This document shows, piece after piece, positions 59,440 to 64,000 of a stretch of DNA of 64,000 bases (position 1 is its first letter; each line of letters opens with the position of its first letter). The DNA is from Spisula solida. Its lineage: Eukaryota > Mollusca > Bivalvia > Venerida > Mactridae. The stretch is from the NCBI GenBank assembly GCA_947247005.1, contig OX365955.1, positions 39,411,822 through 39,475,821 on the forward strand, in the 5' to 3' direction. A model generated the notes under the pieces. It saw only the letters and a list, made by a program, of their open reading frames with translations. It was not told where the DNA came from and did no database searches. The translations under genes were made by a program, and so were the position numbers.

Positions 59440-60109
59440 ATTTATGTTGTTTTATTATACTATTGCTGTAGTGAAATGGTCTCTTATTATACTATTGCCG
59501 TAGTAAAATGGTTTCTTATTATACTATTGCCGTAGTGAAATGGTCTCTATGCACTACAGTAATTCTCCTTGTATTTTTTCCTTTGTACTCAAGCTCTTGT
59601 TACTTCTTTAGTTGCTTACAGACGTACATGGTATTTGCAAAAGCCAATATATTGACCTGTAGCACCAATGAGTTTGCTGAACCACAAAATCAAATACCTC
59701 ATCTAAACATGATTAGCTTATGTGCAGTCCAGAATTTATAACACAAAATTGTCTATAAGTCATTATAGTCTAAACTCCTATATCCAAAAATATAAATGAT
59801 TTTACAGTATAAACTAAACATATGACTAAATCAAACTCATGAAGTGTTTCTTTTTTCTGAATAACAAAAAAATGTCTAAAAGTAAACTAAAAAGAAGAAA
59901 CATCAGTCAAACAAAATTTGCATTTCTGGTGCCCAACCCAGTACCCACCTAGCATTTAAATCAAGTTAGACAATATTCACAAGCACTGTACAGTATATTA
60001 ACATGTTCTTAACACACTTTGACTTATAGTCCAAACAGTTCTGACAGTTTTTAAGAACAAACATGCTAACATAAATTGTCGAAAGTCACGAATGTTTCAC
60101 ATAGACACA
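59440..60109 (-). other. SUPT5H: SUPT5H 3' UTR (inferred) with candidate poly(A) signal
   Basis: Reading the minus strand from the SUPT5H stop codon, the first canonical AATAAA is at 59451-59456, with a second at 59419-59424. A 3' UTR of about 650-700 bases is therefore plausible. The poly(A) signal overlaps a three-copy 32-bp tandem repeat (59450-59547). No transcript evidence is available, so the end is a guess. No other gene is seen in this stretch. Confidence 0.4.
59450..59547. repeat. 32-bp tandem repeat, 3 copies
   Basis: The unit ttattatactattgc(c/t)gtag plus tgaaatggtctc has starts at 59452, 59484 and 59516. It lies at the probable 3' end of SUPT5H. Confidence 0.85.
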
Positions 60110-60253
60110 TTAACTCGGCATTTTACACAGGAATCTTATCGGCAACATCTTGATATTTTTGTCTCCTCCCTCCAGCTTGATTACACCTTCACCTCCGTCA
60201 ATACTTAACAAAATGCCAGTAGCTTCACGTTCCTCGCCAAGTATAACTTTAGT
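60110..60253 (-). CDS. SUPT5H: SPT5 (SUPT5H) terminal coding exon with stop codon
   Basis: This exon has 47 codons plus TAA. It starts after a tattgtag acceptor (AG at 60254-60255), in phase 0 with the upstream exon. The translation contains [19 protein letters not shown], followed by EGVIKL and an IRFLCKM ending. Vertebrate SPT5 ends with the very similar [21 protein letters not shown] and an LRFLGKL tail. The stop at 60110-60112 comes three residues after the conserved tail, so the protein has the usual SPT5 C-terminus. The exon contains no ATG near its start and is below common ORF length cut-offs. The three exons together cover roughly the last 160 residues of a protein that is about 1,080 residues in vertebrates. 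Confidence 0.95.
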   Translation of the reverse strand, partial: TKVILGEEREATGILLSIDGGEGVIKLEGGDKNIKMLPIRFLCKMPS

Positions 60254-62015
60254 CTACAATATAAAATAATACGTATTGGAATGTTCATTTTATTGAAAAT
60301 ACAAATGAGTGATTAACAAAGGAAGGTCAGGGAATATGCTAATGTCTCAGGCCAATTCTGTCAAACTATATCAATAATTCCTTTAATATAATGAAGTTAA
60401 TTTGTTCACCATTTTCCTTTATTTTCGTTTTGATTGCTGTTTTCACAAGTCAGTAATTCTAACAGCTTGACGATCGGTGTTCAGGCACATTTTTTCCTTC
60501 TATTTTATGTTGAAATTGACATGTCTGCTTTCATGTAATTTACATTACAGCTTTGTTACACAGTGACTCATTTTTTAAAACAATATAAGATGGCTGCCGT
60601 GTGTTGGTTCCATTACTTAACAGTATATTTTACCTGTCGGAACAAGTTTAAAACAGTCATTGGCTGCAGCATAACATCTTATGTCATAGATATTATTCAA
60701 ATAGTAAAATTTAGACGTTTTCATTGGGACTAATGTTTTACGTTTTTTTGTATCAATTCAGTATACTCATTACTGACATCTTCGTTATAACAACATTTAG
60801 CTTGGAAACAGCATGGTTGTATAGAGACCTGACTGTATCGAGTGTATGATACATTTAGCTTGTGAACAGCATGGTTGTATAGAGACCTGACTGTATTTAG
60901 TGTATGATACATTTAGCTTGGGAACAGCATGGTTGTATAGAGACCTGACTGTATTTAGTGTATGATACATTTAGCTTGGGAACAGCATGGTTGTATAGAG
61001 ACCTGACTGTATTTAGTGTATGATACATTTAGCTTGGGAACAGCATGGTTGTATAGAGACCTGACTGTATTTAGTGTATGATACATTTAGCTTGGGAACA
61101 GCATGGTTGTATAGAGACCTGACTGTATTTAGTGTATGATACATTTAGCTTGGGAACAACATGGTTGTATAGAGACCTGACTGTATTTAGTGTATGATAC
61201 ATTTAGCTTGTGAACAGCATGGTTGTATAGAGACCGGACTGTATCGAGTGTATGATACATTTAGCTTGTGAACAGCATGGTTGTATAGAGACCTGACTGT
61301 ATCGAGTGTATGATACATTTAGCTTTTGAACAGCATGGTTGTATAGAGACCTGACTGTATTTAGTGTATGATACATTTAGCTTGTGAACAGCATGGTTGT
61401 ATAGAGACCTGACTGTATTTAGTGTATGATACATTTAGCTTGTGAACAGCATGGTTGTATAGAGACCTGACTGTATCGAGTGTATGATACATTTAGCTTT
61501 TGAACAGCATGGTTGTATAGAGACCTGACTGTATCGAGTGTATGATACATTTAGCTTTTGAACAGCATGGTTGTATAGAGACCTGACTGTATCGAGTGTA
61601 TGATACATTTAGCTTGTGAACAGCATGGTTGTATAGAGACCTGACTGTATCGAGTGTATGATACATTTAGCTTGTGAACAGCATGGTTGTATAGAGACCT
61701 GACTGTATTTAGTGTATGATACATTTAGCTTGTGAACAGCATGGTTGTATAGAGACCTGACTGTATCGAGTGTATGATACATTTAGCTTGTGAACAGCAT
61801 GGTTGTATAGAGACCTGACTGTATTTAGTGTATGATACATTTAGCTTGTGAACAGCATGGTTGTATAGAGACCTGACTGTATTTAGTGTATGATACATTT
61901 AGCTTGGGAACAGCATGGTTGTATAGAGACCTGACTGTATCGAGTGTATGATACATTTAGCTTGTGAACAGCATGGTTGTATGAAGACCTGAGTGTATTT
62001 AGTGTATGATAATAC
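60254..62015 (-). other. SUPT5H: Last intron of SUPT5H
   Basis: This is a phase-0 intron with GT at 62014-62015 and AG at 60254-60255, about 1.76 kb long. Roughly 70 per cent of it is a 58-bp tandem array (60790-62010). The remaining 500 bases next to the acceptor are unique AT-rich sequence. Confidence 0.85.
60790..62010. repeat. 58-bp minisatellite, about 21 copies, inside the last SUPT5H intron
   Basis: The unit contains tgtatgatacatttagcttg followed by (tg/gg)aacagcatggttgtatag and agacctgactgta(tcg/ttt)ag. The period is exactly 58: tgtatgat recurs at 60843, 60901 and 60959. Copies differ at a few fixed sites (TCGAG versus TTTAG; TTGTG, TTGGG or TTTTG). Two small minus-strand open frames within it are artefacts. 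Confidence 0.95.
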
Positions 62016-62111
62016 CTTATCGTTCTTCTCTGGTAGAACTGGTTCAAGATGTTCACATGATACATTGACTACCTTATCTTCCTCAGGTAGAAACACAGAA
62101 CACATACCACC
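62016..62111 (-). CDS. SUPT5H: SPT5 (SUPT5H) penultimate coding exon, last KOW domain
   Basis: This 96-bp, phase 0-0 exon encodes 32 residues beginning [15 protein letters not shown] and ending [12 protein letters not shown]. It continues exactly from RSVT of the upstream exon; vertebrate SPT5 reads GVIRSVTGGMCSV across this junction. The segment is the middle of the C-terminal KOW domain, which contacts polymerase and nascent RNA in DSIF structures. The acceptor is taacag (AG at 62112-62113) and the donor is gtatta (GT at 62014-62015). The exon is too short to be detected by length. It is flanked immediately on the 3' side by the 58-bp minisatellite that fills the next intron; the donor is only a few bases from the last repeat copy. 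Confidence 0.95.
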
Positions 62112-63148
62112 CTGTTAAATATACATGAATTATTATGTGATTATGTGATAAATTAACAGTGTTGGTATTATACCGGTAGGGTGGAGACATTAACCTGATT
62201 TCAACTTTAAAAGCATAAATATATTGCAAGGTTCTTAATATTTCTAATGCACAACACATCAATTTACACTAGCAAGTATGAGCATTATTGGTCCTTTGAG
62301 TTGTGGTTGTATTACGCCTCAAGCGCATCGTTTACACTTTTTATGAAGATACAAACCAGGGTTAAATATAGAAAGGCTTTCAGCAGTTGAATCGTGCTAT
62401 AGCACAGCGAATTTGACATGATCCTGACCTTTATGCATGAATATATTACAAGGTAATTGCGTTGAATATATAAATTTCCGCGAGCAAGTTGTGCAATATC
62501 GGTTCTTTTGATTTGTGTTGGTATTACACCTCGAGCGTCTTCGTGATACTCTCCGCTTATGAAAACATACATCCGGGGTTATAAAAGTAGACAATATATC
62601 AGCTGTTAAATTATGCTAATTTAAAGGTCGAGAGTCGTGTCAAATTCTCTGGACTATAAAAGAAGGTAGGAGGATCAAGTATATATCTCCCCACAATACT
62701 ATAACCTCAATCCGGTTTGAATATGAGCTTATATTTATGTGATATCATCAGAAAAGCCACATTTTTAATATCATCAAATTTTAAGAAGACACTAAATGGT
62801 ACATCAAAAGACAGAATCTTTACTAAATAAAGTACATATGATATATGAATGCTACTTGTGTTTTAAAATCGGCTAAAAATGACGACTAAGTAAGTTTTTG
62901 AATGTAAAATATTCATGTTCTTTTTGATTAGTTAACAAAAGTTCTTCTTGTGCATATGTATATATGCCGGTGTGTATGTATGGCTAAGTATAGGAGAAAT
63001 CATGTTTGTAGACAAAGGGATTAGTACCACCAGCTAGCTATTAGTGAATGGCAGGTTTGTATTGTTCATTCATCCAATAGATGCTGGTGGGCATTTTACA
63101 TATGAATACAGTGATCTCTCCTATAAAAGCTAAAGGGGACAGACTTAC
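62112..63148 (-). other. SUPT5H: SUPT5H intron carrying a TA-flanked MITE
   Basis: This phase-0 intron lies between the second-last and third-last coding exons. It holds a 253-bp family-A MITE (62402-62654). Otherwise it is AT-rich sequence in which I see nothing. Confidence 0.85.
62402..62654 (-). mobile_element. MITE family A, best-preserved copy (TA target duplication)
   Basis: The element is flanked by TA on both sides (62400-62401 and 62655-62656). It has imperfect terminal inverted repeats: gcacagcgaatttgacatg at one end, and at the other gtgtcaaattctctggac, which reverse-complements to gtccagagaatttgacac. The interior has conserved cgcgagca and gcgtcttcgtgatact blocks. No coding capacity. 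TA flanks fit a Tc1/mariner-type origin (inference). Other copies: 917, 9943, 39187 (partial), 40101 and 57111. Confidence 0.85.
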
Positions 63149-63390
63149 TGTAACACTTCTTATAACTCCAGTTTGATGTATTAAATCAGAGTCATCGTGA
63201 GTCTCCCTGATGCGGACCTCAATTTCTGTAGTATGCCAGTCTGCGTTGGAATGATCCATCGCTGTACCCGGTGTTTGTGGTGTGAATGGTGCACCAGGTG
63301 TCATAGGACTGTATCCGTAACCACTGGGTGACGGTGATGCTTGGTATCCTAGAGGACTAGGTGATGAGCCACCCATACCAGGACTGTTGG
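63149..63390 (-). CDS. SUPT5H: SPT5 (SUPT5H) internal exon: C-terminal repeat region and start of last KOW domain
   Basis: SPT5 pairs with SPT4 to form DSIF, which binds RNA polymerase II in the nucleus and controls pausing and elongation. The exon reads about 80 residues. The first half is a Pro/Ser/Thr/Tyr/Gly-rich stretch with motifs such as [17 protein letters not shown], matching the C-terminal repeat region phosphorylated by CDK9 in animal SPT5. Then follows a globular segment ending in QTGVIRSVT, as in vertebrate SPT5 before the final KOW domain. The 5' boundary is a tttcag acceptor (AG at 63391-63392); two bases complete a split codon (phase 1). The 3' boundary is a gtaagt donor after the ACA codon (phase 0). 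Open translation beyond 63149 is intron read-through. The preceding exons lie outside the window. Identification is from remembered family sequence, not a search. Confidence 0.95.
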
Positions 63391-63413
63391 CTGAAAATAG
63401 AGCATTCAGGTTA

Positions 63414-63667
63414 CAGGGGTGTCAACAGAACCAAATTCCAAATCCTGAAAACCATATGCTGCCGACTATTTTTGCCTTCAACCACATAGTTTTCAAATTT
63501 AACTCAGTTTTCATTGAATAAACTTTTTCATAGCAGATTAATCTGACCATAACTTTGCCAATTCTTGAGATATTTTCATCAAATAACTTTTATTTTGGTC
63601 AGAAATCATAGCTCTTTCAGAATGGATCAATCTAGAATTCTAGATTAATCAGGAATATTGACACCCC
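63414..63667 (+). mobile_element. hAT-like MITE (caggggtgtcaa family) in SUPT5H intron
   Basis: It starts caggggtgtcaacag and ends gaatattgacacccc, giving inverted ends of about 11 bases. It shares long interior blocks (ccataactttg, gagatattttcatcaaataa) with 58892-59154 and the split copy at 11423-12386. The CAGGGGTGTCAA terminus is typical of hAT elements. A clean 8-bp duplication was not seen here. It begins about 20 bases upstream of the exon acceptor. Confidence 0.75.
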
Positions 63668-64000
63668 AGGCCCTATTTCCACGAAAAAACTTAAGTTATT
63701 ACTCAGCTGAGACTGTTATTTTAAAAACATATTTTGTTGGTTAAATGACTTTCATGTATACTTGTATATACTGTTTCATCACAGTTAGATGCTTATTTAA
63801 TAGAACAATACACAATAAATCCAATTTTTACAGAAAATAGTGTTTTTAAGTTATAAACATCTAAAGCAAAAACTTAAGTCTGTTATAAAAGGCTCAAGTA
63901 TGACGTTCTTTATTATTCATTACTGTTGGATTTCCATGAGCATTACATACAAAAAGCACCTACTATATCATTATTTAGCCATAAATACACAGTTTCTGGT
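63668..64000. other. SUPT5H upstream intron sequence to window edge
   Basis: AT-rich sequence without a recognisable exon or repeat unit. It is presumed to be SUPT5H intron because the exon at 63390 begins with a split codon and needs a further upstream exon. Confidence 0.6.

Noticed and set aside
61883..62065. Minus frame reading through the 58-bp repeat
   Set aside because: It is intron read-through from the true 62016-62111 exon into the minisatellite.
62312..62594. Two overlapping minus frames upstream of the SUPT5H exon
   Set aside because: They fall in a family-A MITE, and the same frames appear in other copies.

Overview
This is eukaryotic, AT-rich, intron-rich DNA. The two conserved proteins I recognise are animal proteins. 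The repeats (long-interval TIR elements, tRNA-headed SINEs, many minisatellites, and repeats with lines like 'tgacctttgacctccaac') look molluscan, most probably bivalve. The host is an inference and was not tested.

Genes. Two genes lie head-to-tail on the minus strand. (1) The last three coding exons of SUPT5H (SPT5, large subunit of the elongation factor DSIF) are at 63149-63390, 62016-62111 and 60110-60253. The stop codon is at 60110-60112 and a plausible poly(A) signal lies near 59451. (2) The first coding exon of a BRSK/SAD (brain-specific, AMPK-related) kinase is at 55691-55790. Its ATG is preceded by an in-frame stop, and the exon ends inside the glycine-rich loop at a phase-1 splice donor. 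I could not find the following kinase exons, so most or all of 1-55690 is probably one very long BRSK first intron. None of the other long open frames is a convincing gene. One at 5254-5487 (minus) looks somewhat protein-like and is listed with low confidence.

Repeats. The rest is a dense mosaic. 1-3.8 kb: minisatellite plus MITEs. 5.4-8.8 kb: SINEs, a hAT-like MITE, 44-bp and 12-bp tandem arrays. 9.3-12.7 kb: MITEs and a three-level nest (36-bp minisatellite split by a hAT-like element, itself split by a pogo/Tigger-like element). 15.3-16.5 kb: 52-bp array. 17.1-23.0 kb: a 5.8-kb array of a 66-bp unit with higher-order duplication. 23.8-35.6 kb: MITEs, a 50-bp array, a 'gacctttgacc' repeat, a 625-bp pogo-like element. 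37-55.6 kb: several hAT-like MITEs (two with perfect 8-bp target duplications), 45-bp, 55-bp and about 38-bp arrays and two further nested insertions. 57-64 kb: SUPT5H 3' region, with a 1.2-kb array of a 58-bp unit in its last intron.

No rRNA, convincing functional tRNA gene, CRISPR or prokaryotic feature is present. No transposase, reverse transcriptase or other complete mobile-element protein was seen. All mobile elements appear non-autonomous. I found no previously undescribed protein system. The most unusual material is the repeat architecture.
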